Shown here in pieces: positions 17,559 to 26,360 of a stretch of DNA of 64,000 bases. Where the stretch lies: NCBI RefSeq assembly GCF_017743865.1, contig NZ_JAGHRJ010000004.1:248001-312000 (forward strand). The letters are read 5' to 3'. The notes under the pieces are model-generated. The model ran no database searches. It was not told where the DNA came from and was given only the letters and a program-made list of their open reading frames with translations. Origin of the DNA: Labrenzia sp. R4_2. Its GTDB lineage: Bacteria; Pseudomonadota; Alphaproteobacteria; Rhizobiales; Stappiaceae. How positions within the stretch are numbered: the first letter of the stretch is position 1; every line of letters begins with the position of its first letter. The position numbers were made by a program, and so were the translations under genes.

Positions 17559-18412
17559 TGCCAGAACGCGAAAACGACTTGATCACCGGGAGAAAGGCAC
17601 GGGGGCGGCCGCGCGCTTGGGACGACAAGAGCGGTCAGAACACCATCAAATCACTCGATCGGGCAATGGCGGTTTTCGAGCACTTAAGCACGCAGTCAGG
17701 CGTTTCCTTGTCGGCGCTCTCCGACCAGACCGGAGAATCCACTGCGACGCTCTACCGGATCCTGTTTACGCTTGAAACGCGTGGGTTGGTCGAGTTCGAT
17801 CAAGCCCAGCAACTCTGGCACATCGGGCCCGCGGCCTTCATCTTGGGGGCCCGATTCCTACGCCGCACCAGTCTTGTTGAGAGAGCACGGCCAATCCTGC
17901 GGGAGCTCATGGAAGAGACAGGCGAAACCGCCAATCTCGGCATACAAAAAGGAGATCAGGTGCTGTTCGTCAGTCAGGTGGAAACGCATGCCAGCATCCG
18001 GGCCTTCTTTCCGCCTGGCTCCTTGTCTCCCCTGCACGCATCCGGGATCGGCAAGGCCCTTCTCGCCTTCATGCCTGACACTCAGTGTGAGAAGATCCTG
18101 AAGAGCTCCAAGCGGGATAGGTTTACCAGCTACACATTATGCGACGCAGCGCTCCTGAAAGCCGATCTGGCCCAGGCGCAAACGCGCGGTTATTCGATTG
18201 ACGGGGAGGAAAAAAACCTCGGCATGCGCTGCATCGCAGCGCCGGTCTTCAACCACTATGGCGAGATCGCGGCCGGCTTGTCGATCTCGGGACCAACAAG
18301 CCGGGTAACAGAGGACAAAATCCAGAGCTTTGGCTCCGCTGTCATGAGTGCAGCAGGGCGGCTGACATCAGCACTCGGCGGAGAACCGCTCATTGAAACA
18401 TCGGGTCGTTGA
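17558..18412 (+). CDS. bhcR: IclR-family regulator BhcR
   Basis: A 284-residue IclR regulator: a basic N-terminal extension, a winged helix-turn-helix (about 28-90, TIKSLDRAMAVFEHLS onward) and a C-terminal effector domain with FPPGSLSPLHASGIGKALLA. Divergent from bhcA, exactly where the glyoxylate-responsive BhcR sits in described bhc clusters. There is no clear Shine-Dalgarno; a 13-bp palindrome abuts the ATG. The 3' end overlaps the convergent polysaccharide lyase gene by 23 bp. Confidence 0.88.
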   Translation: MPERENDLITGRKARGRPRAWDDKSGQNTIKSLDRAMAVFEHLSTQSGVSLSALSDQTGESTATLYRILFTLETRGLVEFDQAQQLWHIGPAAFILGARFLRRTSLVERARPILRELMEETGETANLGIQKGDQVLFVSQVETHASIRAFFPPGSLSPLHASGIGKALLAFMPDTQCEKILKSSKRDRFTSYTLCDAALLKADLAQAQTRGYSIDGEEKNLGMRCIAAPVFNHYGEIAAGLSISGPTSRVTEDKIQSFGSAVMSAAGRLTSALGGEPLIETSGR

Positions 18413-19292
18413 GGCCGATGTCTGCCGCAGAAGCGCCTCTGCCATACCCATTGTGGTAAGCGGTGAAGGGCACATCAAATTCCCGAACGGTGTAAAGCCC
18501 GATCTTGAAGTAATAGCCGTTGACCTCTTTGTCGGTATAGCCAGTCGGTCCGTTGTAGCGAATGAACTCTTCCCAGACGCCATTTGTGCAAGCCAAATCG
18601 ATGGGTTGGCACTGACGCCGCCAACCGACAATTTCACCATCATCTTGAGGCGACCAGACGACTTTGTAAGCGTATTCGTGAAACACCTCGCGCTGCAATT
18701 CCGGCTGCGAATGAAGTATCTCACCGTCACCCTTCTTGGTTCCAAGTTTCTTGATGCGCTCACCGTTCCATAGGGTGACAACAAACCGGCCATCCCAGAG
18801 GCGATGGGACAAGGGCGGCCGCAGGCTTTCCTGACCTTCATTCACCCGCTCGTGCCATTGCGCCATCACCAATCGGTGCTTTGACTCCATTGGAAAATCA
18901 CCGGGCAGAAGCGTTGAAAACCGGTACCAGGTTTCATCCCCGTTTTTGGCAACATGCATGTCGCGCAACTCGGCACGCGTTCCGGAAGAAATCTTTTTGT
19001 CATCAGGAGATATCGTAAACTTGATGGCCGCGATGCTCTCTCCGGGCAGGTCAATTTCGACAAGTTCCGCAGAATTGCAGTCCACCAGCCGCTTGACGCT
19101 GATGTCCTTGGGAACGTCGGCGGGGTCAATATCGCACTTTATCGATTCTTCGGTGACCACAACCGGAACACCCTCGATCACCACCTCTTCTTGAGCCGCC
19201 ATCGCACCACCGGCTGCACAAAACAAAGAGACAAAAACACCGGCAAGCCGGGTCCAAATCGGCTGAAAACTCAGAAAAACTGTGTTTGACAT
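18390..19292 (-). CDS. Secreted polysaccharide lyase-like protein
   Basis: A 300-residue protein with a Sec signal peptide (hydrophobic core LAGVFVSLFCAAGG, likely cleavage after AMA near residue 32). The body resembles the heparin-lyase-I-like polysaccharide lyase fold family: RFSTLLPGDFP, KHRLVMAQWHE and LWDGRFVVTLWNGER are typical beta-sandwich strands of that group. Expected in the periplasm or outside the cell, degrading a uronic-acid-containing polysaccharide; the substrate is unknown. The start at 19292 is preferred because the signal peptide then begins properly; a GTG at 19316 is in frame. No transporter or sugar-processing partner is adjacent. It overlaps bhcR tail to tail. Confidence 0.65.
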   Translation of the reverse strand: MSNTVFLSFQPIWTRLAGVFVSLFCAAGGAMAAQEEVVIEGVPVVVTEESIKCDIDPADVPKDISVKRLVDCNSAELVEIDLPGESIAAIKFTISPDDKKISSGTRAELRDMHVAKNGDETWYRFSTLLPGDFPMESKHRLVMAQWHERVNEGQESLRPPLSHRLWDGRFVVTLWNGERIKKLGTKKGDGEILHSQPELQREVFHEYAYKVVWSPQDDGEIVGWRRQCQPIDLACTNGVWEEFIRYNGPTGYTDKEVNGYYFKIGLYTVREFDVPFTAYHNGYGRGASAADIGLNDPMFQ

Positions 19293-19426
19293 TCGCAATC
19301 CACCCATCAAATACACCTGCTACCCGGCGTCGCTTTCCGGCAAGGGTAAGAACATCCCGTTGTTCACACAAGCCGCAACCATGACTTGGCGCTTGTCCGG
19401 TTGCCAGTGACACACGAAACTGGAAC

Positions 19427-20152
19427 TCAGTAAAATTTGCTTTCAGCATCGCGGGACACACGCGTACCAACAGCATCGCTGGCAACCGCGTCGACAACAT
19501 CTATGCCCGTATCAACACCAATGACATGCACATGAACATTGTGCTGTTTGGCCAAGACCAAAGCTGAACGATCCATGAACCCCAAGGAGTTGGTGATCGC
19601 AGTCTCGATAGAAAGTGTGCGATACCGTTTTGCGTCCGGGTTGGTCTTCGGATCGCTGTCGTAGACCCCATCAATACCGTTTTTCAGACAGAGAACGCTG
19701 GCGCATTCCAGCTCCACGGCACGCTGAACGGACGGATAATCCGTGGTCACAAAAGGCTGCCCGATCCCACCGCTCAGGATGACGAGCCGGCCTTTTTCCA
19801 GATGCCTCAGCGCCCGCCGGCGGATGTATTTTTCGCCAATTGCCGGAATATCGACGGCCGACATCAGCCGGACTTCAATGTCCGATGTTGCTTCCACCTT
19901 AGCCCGAAGAAGAATGCCATTCGCGATGGTCCCGAGCATGCCAACATTGTCCGCTTCGACATGCTCAATGTTCCAATCTGAGGAGCTGGTGCCCCGGAAT
20001 ATGTTTCCGCCACCGACAACAACCGCCACTTCGTGACCACTTTCAGCAAGCGCAACGAGGTGAGATGACACTCTGGAGATCGCGGCGTCGGAAAAGACCC
20101 CTGCGGATCCTTCGGCCAGTGCTTCACCGCTTACTTTGACCAACAGTCTCAT
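19427..20152 (-). CDS. UMP kinase (PyrH) paralogue with an altered active site
   Basis: A 241-residue amino-acid-kinase-fold protein. LLVKVSGEALAE at the N-terminus, VVGGGNIFRG (46-54) and NVGMLGTIANG mark it as PyrH-like. However, the motif that is GTGNPFFTTD in standard UMP kinases is GIGQPFVTTDYPS here (129-141), and MDLAAF is MDRSAL. The housekeeping pyrH lies between tsf and frr in relatives, which is not this context. The neighbours (cytosine-deaminase-like enzyme, nucleoside transporter) suggest a salvage or catabolic kinase acting on a nucleotide or analogue. AGGGG lies 8 nt before the chosen ATG at 20152; the longer frame to 20191 is unlikely. Confidence 0.75.
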   Translation of the reverse strand: MRLLVKVSGEALAEGSAGVFSDAAISRVSSHLVALAESGHEVAVVVGGGNIFRGTSSSDWNIEHVEADNVGMLGTIANGILLRAKVEATSDIEVRLMSAVDIPAIGEKYIRRRALRHLEKGRLVILSGGIGQPFVTTDYPSVQRAVELECASVLCLKNGIDGVYDSDPKTNPDAKRYRTLSIETAITNSLGFMDRSALVLAKQHNVHVHVIGVDTGIDVVDAVASDAVGTRVSRDAESKFY

Positions 20153-20238
20153 CGCGCCACCCCTGTCTTGAACCAACCGAAGCAATGGCATCGGATGTGG
20201 CGCCGTGTGTCAACCACAGCCGGAACATTTGGCGAGGC

Positions 20239-21531
20239 CTAGTGTTCCTTGGGGGCGTAGTCTGTCGGATCGACCAGCCCCGGGCGGCCATCAATCTCAA
20301 GACGCGTCTGACGGGGTTCGGATGTTGCGATCACCTTGCCGGATTTGACAACAGCCAACCGGGTGGCCTTGAGCCGGATCGCCTCAATGGTATCGCGCGC
20401 TTGCAGAAGCAAAAAATCCGCCTTGCAGCCCTTCTCCAAACCGTACCCTTCAAGCCCCATCGCTTTTGCCGGATGGCTGGTCACGCAGTCGTAACAATAA
20501 CGGATCGCCTCACGGCTGGTCATTTGAGCCACGTGCAGGCCCATACTCGCGACTTCCAGCATGTCTCCGGATCCCATGGAGTACCAAGGGTCCATTACGC
20601 AGTCATGCCCAAAGGCGACGTTGATGCCATAGGAGCGCATTTCCGGAACGCGCGTCTGGCCCCGCCGTTTTGGATAGGTGTCATGCCTTCCCTGAAGCGT
20701 GATGTTGATCAGCGGGTTCGCGATCGCATGCACCTCAGCTTCGGCAATCAAGGGCAAGAGTTTTGAGACGTAGTAATTGTCCATGGAATGCATCGAGGTC
20801 AGATGCGATCCAGCCACCCGGCCCTGCAAGCCCAATCTTTGCGTCTCATAGGCGAGCGTCTCGATGTGGCGGGACATCGGGTCATCGGTTTCATCGCAAT
20901 GCATGTCGACCATCAGCCCGCGTTCGGCCGCAATTTCGCAAAGACGGCGAACGGACTTCGCCCCATCGTCCATGGTCCGCTCGAAATGCGGAATGCCACC
21001 AACGATATCAACGCCCATGTCGAGCGCTTTCAAAAGGTTTGTTTCAGCACTCGGTGAGCGGTAAAGGCCATCTTGCGGGAAGGCGACCAGCTGAAGATCG
21101 ATGTAATCCTTGACCTTTTCGCGCACTTCCAAAAGGCCTTGAACGCCGGTGAGCTTGTCATCACACACATCAACATGGGTGCGGATGGCAAGCAGTCCTT
21201 GCGACACAGCTAGATCGCAGTACCTCAACGCCCGCTCGACCACGGCGTCGACGGTCAGGATTTCTTTTAGCTCGCCCCAGAGCGCAATGCCTTCCAAAAG
21301 TGTGCCGCTCTGGTTCATGCACGGCAGACCAAGAGACAAGGTGGCATCCATGTGAAAATGACTGTCGACAAAGGGCGGAGACACCAGCTTGCCAGTGGCA
21401 TCGATCACCTGACCCGCGTCAGCTGTAATCCCAGCCTCGGCGGCCGCAATCCGACCATCCTTACAGGCAATGTCTATGCCGGCCTGGCCATCCGGCAAGT
21501 TTGCGTTTTTAACGATTAGATCAAAGGACAT
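20239..21531 (-). CDS. Cytosine deaminase-like amidohydrolase
   Basis: A 430-residue amidohydrolase of the cytosine/isoguanine deaminase group. Metal ligands His58 and His60 (DSHFHMD), RTHVDVCDDKLT, LVAFPQDG, MHCDETDDP and FGHDCVMDPWYSMG follow the order seen in E. coli CodA. Cytosolic; expected to deaminate a pyrimidine or purine base taken up by the adjacent ABC transporter. The start at 21531 (MSFDLIVKNA) lies 14 bp after the permease stop; the extended frame to 21573 overlaps the permease gene. It probably belongs to the bmpA-led operon. Substrate among cytosine, isoguanine, creatinine-like or related bases is open. Confidence 0.8.
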   Translation of the reverse strand: MSFDLIVKNANLPDGQAGIDIACKDGRIAAAEAGITADAGQVIDATGKLVSPPFVDSHFHMDATLSLGLPCMNQSGTLLEGIALWGELKEILTVDAVVERALRYCDLAVSQGLLAIRTHVDVCDDKLTGVQGLLEVREKVKDYIDLQLVAFPQDGLYRSPSAETNLLKALDMGVDIVGGIPHFERTMDDGAKSVRRLCEIAAERGLMVDMHCDETDDPMSRHIETLAYETQRLGLQGRVAGSHLTSMHSMDNYYVSKLLPLIAEAEVHAIANPLINITLQGRHDTYPKRRGQTRVPEMRSYGINVAFGHDCVMDPWYSMGSGDMLEVASMGLHVAQMTSREAIRYCYDCVTSHPAKAMGLEGYGLEKGCKADFLLLQARDTIEAIRLKATRLAVVKSGKVIATSEPRQTRLEIDGRPGLVDPTDYAPKEH

Positions 21532-21544
21532 CGAGGAACACCTG

Positions 21545-22489
21545 TCAGCGTTGGCCGCGGAAATAGGGAACAAGCAACGCCCGCGGATAATCAGCTTTCC
21601 TGGCCACCACGATCAGCGCGATAATGGATAGGATATACGGCATCATCAGGAAGACCTGTCCAGGGATAAAGCTGCCGACTTCTGTCTGAAGTCGAACCTG
21701 GAACGCGTCAAACGCACCGAACAACAACGCGCCGATCAGCGCTTTTCCGGGCCGCCACGAGGCGAAGACGGTCAAGGCAATACAGATCCAGCCGCGGCCA
21801 TTGACCATGCCGAAGAAGAAGGCATCAAAGGCCGACATGGTCAAAAACGCCCCGCCCAGTGCCATGATCGACGAGCCGACAACGACTGCACCCATGCGCA
21901 GGGCGTAGACCGAGAGCCCCTGAGATTCGACCGCCGACGGATTGTCGCCCACAGCCTGGATCGCAAGACCGAGCGGCGTGCGATAAAGTACATAGCTTGT
22001 CGCGAGAACAAGGATGAGCGCAAGAAATGTCAGCGAAGTTTGCTGGAACAAGGCAGGCCCGATAAACGGCAGATCAGACAGGGTTGGGATATCCAACGGT
22101 TGAAACGCTTCAATCCGCGGTGGTGACGACACATCCGGCAGAGCGGTCCGATAGATAAAGTAACTGAGCGATGTCGCGAACAGAGTGACCCCGATCCCCG
22201 AGACATGCTGGGACAACCCCAGCGGCACCGTCAGGATGGCGTGAAGCAACCCGAACAGCCCACCGGCCAATGCGGCGACAAGCACACCGCCCCAAAGCCC
22301 CGCTCCGAGCCAGACCGCCATCCAGCCGGCCATGGCACCCGCGGTAAAAATGCCTTCGATCCCAAGATTGAGCACCCCTGCCCGCTCGCAGATAAGCGCG
22401 CCGATCACACCAAAAATCAGCGGCGTGGCAATCCGGAGAGAGGCCGCCCAGAAGTTTTCGGATACAAGAATATCGAGGATCTCGATCAT
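21545..22489 (-). CDS. Nucleoside ABC transporter permease 2
   Basis: A 314-residue inner-membrane permease of the BMP-associated (NupQ/YufQ-like) branch of the branched-chain permease superfamily, with ERAGVLNLGIEGIF near the N-terminus, a motif typical of these nucleoside permeases. The ATG at 22489 has GGAGG 8 nt upstream and overlaps the preceding permease stop (ATGA). Works with the permease at 22486, the ATPase at 23565 and the BMP protein at 25225. Confidence 0.88.
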   Translation of the reverse strand: MIEILDILVSENFWAASLRIATPLIFGVIGALICERAGVLNLGIEGIFTAGAMAGWMAVWLGAGLWGGVLVAALAGGLFGLLHAILTVPLGLSQHVSGIGVTLFATSLSYFIYRTALPDVSSPPRIEAFQPLDIPTLSDLPFIGPALFQQTSLTFLALILVLATSYVLYRTPLGLAIQAVGDNPSAVESQGLSVYALRMGAVVVGSSIMALGGAFLTMSAFDAFFFGMVNGRGWICIALTVFASWRPGKALIGALLFGAFDAFQVRLQTEVGSFIPGQVFLMMPYILSIIALIVVARKADYPRALLVPYFRGQR

Positions 22490-23568
22490 TTCGAAGCCTC
22501 CTTCGCATGCGGCGCGCCGACAAAGCGGATCTTGAACCTCAAGAACAAGCCGGAGACGAGAACGCATAAAAGCGCCATCGCAACGATCAGATCAGCCAGA
22601 TAATTTGAAACACCGGTGGCGCGGGACATGGAATCTGCCCCGACAAAGATGCTTGCAATAAAGAGCGCGGCAAAGACAACGCCAATCGGCGACAGTCCTG
22701 CCAGCATGGCAACAACGATACCGGAGTATCCGAAACCCGGTGACAGGTCCGCGGTCAGATATCCTTTCAGCCCTGCAACTTCACCGACACCGGCAAGGCC
22801 CGCCAGCGCACCGGAGAGCAATCCAACCCGAATGAAGGTTGCCGTGACAGGAATACCGGCATGACGGGCTGCGGACGCGTTTTCTCCGACCGCACGGATT
22901 TCAAACCCCCAGACGGTGCGTTTCAAAACAAAATAAACGCCAAGCGCGGAAATCAGCGCGATGATGAGACCCCAATGGATGCGCATCCGGTCCATCAGCT
23001 TGGGCAACGCGGCTTCATCCAGAATGGGTTCCGATTGCGGCCATCCCATCCCCATCGGGTCCTTCATGGGGCCTTCCAGCATCATCTGCACAAACAGCAG
23101 AATGACGAAGTTCAGCAGCAGCGTCGTCACAACTTCATCGACGCCGAGGCGGGTTTTCAAAAGGGTCGGTCCCAACATGACCAGCCCGCCCATCAGGGCC
23201 CCGGCAAGAATGACGGCGGGGATAAGCACGAAGGAAGGCCCGGAGATCAACCCGGTACCGACCGCAACAGCGGCCAACGCTCCGGCATACAGCTGACCTT
23301 CGGCACCGATGTTCCAAAGCTTTGCCCGGAAAGCAACGGCTGCGGCAAGTCCCGTCAGGATCAATGGCGTTGCGCGGGTCAGCATTTCGGTGAAGGCAAA
23401 GGCTGACCCAAAAGCGCCCTTGATCATAAGGCCATAGGCTTCAAAAACTGACAGACCTGCGAACAGCATCGGGACAGCCGCCAGAACGAGGGCGGCAACA
23501 GCGGCTGCCACGGTCACACTGATGACTTTGGAAACGGCAACCGGACCTCTGGGCTCAAAACGGATCAT
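22486..23568 (-). CDS. Nucleoside ABC transporter permease 1
   Basis: A 360-residue permease of the NupP/YufP type: FRAKLWNIGAEGQLYAGAL is the family's loop near the first spans, followed by about nine hydrophobic segments. Its start overlaps the ATPase stop and its stop overlaps the second permease start, both as ATGA, so all three are translationally coupled. It forms a heterodimeric channel with the second permease. Confidence 0.88.
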   Translation of the reverse strand: MIRFEPRGPVAVSKVISVTVAAAVAALVLAAVPMLFAGLSVFEAYGLMIKGAFGSAFAFTEMLTRATPLILTGLAAAVAFRAKLWNIGAEGQLYAGALAAVAVGTGLISGPSFVLIPAVILAGALMGGLVMLGPTLLKTRLGVDEVVTTLLLNFVILLFVQMMLEGPMKDPMGMGWPQSEPILDEAALPKLMDRMRIHWGLIIALISALGVYFVLKRTVWGFEIRAVGENASAARHAGIPVTATFIRVGLLSGALAGLAGVGEVAGLKGYLTADLSPGFGYSGIVVAMLAGLSPIGVVFAALFIASIFVGADSMSRATGVSNYLADLIVAMALLCVLVSGLFLRFKIRFVGAPHAKEASK

Positions 23569-25112
23569 GCAGCTTCTTCCCCATCGTGCCCAGCCATACG
23601 CAGACCGAGCTTGCTGCGGTCAAGGTCTTCCGTCGGTTCTGCTTGTGAGAGATGGCCGCGATGAATGACGGCGATGCGGTCGGAAAGACGCATGAGTTCG
23701 TCCAGATCTTCAGAAATGAGAATGACGCCTGCCCCGCGGGCGCGTGCAGCAAGCAGACGTTTGTGAACGTCGGACGTCGCACCGACGTCTAGCCCGCGCG
23801 AGGGCTGGGCGGCGAGCACGACCTTGGGCTCCGTTTCAAGTGTCCTGGCCAAAACGATTTTCTGGATATTACCGCCAGACAGCAACCTGGCCGGGCTTGC
23901 CTCGCTTTGGCAGCGAATATCATAAGCTTCGATAAGATCCTTCGCCCGGTCCCGCATCGCCGAAAACCGGAGCATCCCGAAGCGCTGGTTTTCTGGTTTG
24001 CGGATCCCTTCAATCGCAAGATTTTCTGACACGGTCATCGCGCCGACGATGCCATCGTGATGACGATCTTCAGGTATGCGCGCCAGACCGATGTCAATCA
24101 TTTGACGCGCAGAAACTTGCCCGAGCTCATCGCCTTCCAGCATCAATATGCCAGCCGACACCGTCTCTAGACCGGAAATAACCCGTGCCAGCGTGGTTTG
24201 GCCATTGCCAGACACTCCGGCTATGCCAAGGATTTCACCGGCTCGTAAGTCCAGCGAAACATCGGAGATTGCGTCCCGACCATGTCCCGCCGCAACGCCG
24301 GTCAGGACAAAAAGCGGCGCACCCGGAGTGCCGGGCTCGCGTACGGTTTCAGAAATCTCGTGCCCGACCATCAGCTCGGCCAATTGGCGTTGCGAGCTGC
24401 CTTCAGTCGGCAGGTCTGCCACTTTCCGGCCTCCGCGCAAGACCGCAACACGGTGGGAGGATGCCATTACTTCTGCCAGTTTGTGCGAAATGAAAATGAT
24501 CCCGAGCCCATCGCCTGCAAGCTTCGTCAACGTGGCAAACAGCGTCTCGGATTCTTGCGGTGTCAAAACTGCGGTCGGCTCATCAAGGACAAGAACCCTC
24601 GCATCCCGATAAAGCGCTTTCAGGATCTCAACACGCTGTTTTTCCCCGACGGAGAGATTGGAAATGCGGGTGTCCAGATTGACCGCCAATCCGGATCTTT
24701 CCATCAGCTCGTCCAGCTTCTTGCGTGCCGGCAAACGAGCAGACTTGATGGCGGAAAGAGGTTCTGTGCCCAAAAGAATATTGTCGAAGGCGCTCAGGTT
24801 TTCTGCGAGCGTAAAGTGCTGATGCACCATCCCGATGCCAGCATCCAGTGCGGCATGCGGAGAGCCTGGCTCCAACTCTTCAAGGGCGCCATGCGACCCC
24901 AACACAAGTACCTGTCCTTCATCGGCCACATAGTGACCGAAAAGAATGTTCATCAGCGTGGTTTTGCCGGCACCGTTTTCTCCGAGAAGTGCAAGGATTT
25001 CGCCTTGTCTCAGGTCCAGCGACACATCGCCATTGGCTGTCAACGCGCCAAAGCGCTTGGTGATGCCTTCAAGCCGCAACAGTACGGGGGCATCAATTGC
25101 TGGCGGCGCCAT
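23565..25112 (-). CDS. Nucleoside ABC transporter ATP-binding protein (two ABC domains)
   Basis: A 515-residue fused ATPase of the NupO/YufO type. First domain: Walker A GENGAGKTT near residue 40, signature LSVGEKQRVEI, Walker B VLVLDEPTAVL. Second domain: a degenerate Walker A GVSGNGQTTLA, signature LSGGNIQKIVLA and VVLAAQPSRGLDVG. The asymmetry, with a weak second ATP site, is usual for this family. Energizes uptake of purine or pyrimidine nucleosides. A 112-bp gap with a stem-loop separates it from the binding-protein gene. Confidence 0.9.
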   Translation of the reverse strand: MAPPAIDAPVLLRLEGITKRFGALTANGDVSLDLRQGEILALLGENGAGKTTLMNILFGHYVADEGQVLVLGSHGALEELEPGSPHAALDAGIGMVHQHFTLAENLSAFDNILLGTEPLSAIKSARLPARKKLDELMERSGLAVNLDTRISNLSVGEKQRVEILKALYRDARVLVLDEPTAVLTPQESETLFATLTKLAGDGLGIIFISHKLAEVMASSHRVAVLRGGRKVADLPTEGSSQRQLAELMVGHEISETVREPGTPGAPLFVLTGVAAGHGRDAISDVSLDLRAGEILGIAGVSGNGQTTLARVISGLETVSAGILMLEGDELGQVSARQMIDIGLARIPEDRHHDGIVGAMTVSENLAIEGIRKPENQRFGMLRFSAMRDRAKDLIEAYDIRCQSEASPARLLSGGNIQKIVLARTLETEPKVVLAAQPSRGLDVGATSDVHKRLLAARARGAGVILISEDLDELMRLSDRIAVIHRGHLSQAEPTEDLDRSKLGLRMAGHDGEEAA

Positions 25113-25169
25113 GCCAACCTCCGGTGGTTTTTGAATTCTTGGCCGATAAGGGAGAACATCGGCAGGTCA

Positions 25170-25205
25170 CTGGCGGTCACAGGTGTCGAACCCAATGACC
25201 GCCAG
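25170..25205 (-). other. Intercistronic stem-loop after bmpA
   Basis: CTGGCGGTCA (25170-25179) and TGACCGCCAG (25196-25205) are perfect 10-bp inverted arms with a 16-nt loop, 20 bp after the binding-protein stop and before the ATPase start. No T-run. Suits message stabilization that keeps the binding protein in excess. Confidence 0.6.
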
Positions 25206-25224
25206 ATAAAACAGCAGGCGCTGC

Positions 25225-26232
25225 TTACATCGTGGATTTCGGTTCGCTGTCGTTCACATTGACGCGGAACAGGCCATCGAGAATTTCCTGTTCTTTTTCT
25301 TTTGCGGCAGTAACGGCATCAGCCGGAGCAAGGCCTTCATCGACAATGAAGCTGCCGCCGCCATAGCTCATGAAGCTATAACGGCCAAAATCTGCCGGTT
25401 CGAAAGTGCCTGCCTTCACCTGCTCAAGAGCACGATCAATGGTCGGCTCCATATGCCAGAGGGCTGAAGAGAGGATCGTGCCCGGATAATCGGCTGACGT
25501 GTCGATGACGTTGCCGATGGCCAGAAGGCCCTTCTCCTTGGCAGCATCCGAAACACCAAAGCGCTCTGCGTACATGATGTCAGCGCCCTTGTCGATCATC
25601 GCAAATGCAGCTTCTTTAGCCTTGGGCGGATCGTACCAAGAGTTAATGAAGGTCACGAGGAACTTCACGTCCGGGTTCACGGATGTTGCCCCATCCATGA
25701 ACGCGTGCATCAGACGGTTCACCTCCGGAATGGCATACCCGCCGACCATACCAATGATGTTGGATTCGGTGGTCGCGCCGGCGATCATGCCGGACAGATA
25801 GCTCGGCTCATGGATCCAGTTGTCGAAAACGGCAAAGTTTGGTTTTCCCGGGCCAAAAGAAGACCCCATAAGGAACGCTGTGTCCGGATACTCTGCGGCG
25901 ACCTTGCGCGCGGCCCGCTCCACGGCGAATGCTTCCCCGACAACAAGATCCATGCCCTGCTCTGCGTACTCGCGCATCACCCGCTCGTAGTCGGTGTTCG
26001 CGACGTTTTCAGAGAAGGTATAAGTGATATCGCCACGCTCTTCGGCAGCTTTGAGCGCCTTATCAATACGGCTCACCCATTGCTGCTCGACCGGTACGGT
26101 ATAGATCGCAGCAACTTTGATTGGATCTGCCGCTTTTGCAGCTGGCATCGGCATGGCGGCAACGGCTGTGACAGTCATTGCAGCCGCCAAAAGGCCCCGG
26201 CGGACCTTTGAAAACGGTTTAACGGTGAACAT
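25225..26232 (-). CDS. bmpA: BMP-family nucleoside-binding periplasmic protein
   Basis: A 335-residue basic-membrane-protein family (BmpA/Med) binding protein with an N-terminal Sec signal peptide ending near AAKAAD (about residue 35). There is no lipobox cysteine, so it is a soluble periplasmic protein rather than a lipoprotein. IKVAAIYTVPVEQQWVSRIDKAL, GMIAGATTESNIIGMVGGY and KGADIMYAERFG are typical of the fold. It leads the operon that continues with the ATPase, two permeases and a cytosine-deaminase-like enzyme, so the ligand is probably a nucleoside or base. Confidence 0.88.
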   Translation of the reverse strand: MFTVKPFSKVRRGLLAAAMTVTAVAAMPMPAAKAADPIKVAAIYTVPVEQQWVSRIDKALKAAEERGDITYTFSENVANTDYERVMREYAEQGMDLVVGEAFAVERAARKVAAEYPDTAFLMGSSFGPGKPNFAVFDNWIHEPSYLSGMIAGATTESNIIGMVGGYAIPEVNRLMHAFMDGATSVNPDVKFLVTFINSWYDPPKAKEAAFAMIDKGADIMYAERFGVSDAAKEKGLLAIGNVIDTSADYPGTILSSALWHMEPTIDRALEQVKAGTFEPADFGRYSFMSYGGGSFIVDEGLAPADAVTAAKEKEQEILDGLFRVNVNDSEPKSTM

Positions 26233-26337
26233 CTGGAAACCCCTGGAGTGCTTTTTTTAACTCCAAAAGATGATCACAAATCCGGCGTGCCCACAAGTTA
26301 AGCAGAGGCTACTAGAGCAATTTTTTTGAACAAACGG

Positions 26338-26360
26338 CAAAAAACGGCGCTCGTTTTTTG
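26338..26360. promoter_or_regulatory. Inverted repeat upstream of bmpA
   Basis: CAAAAAACG (26338-26346) and CGTTTTTTG (26352-26360) are perfect arms around GCGCT, 106 bp before the bmpA start. Candidate operator for the nucleoside transporter; function unknown. Confidence 0.35.
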
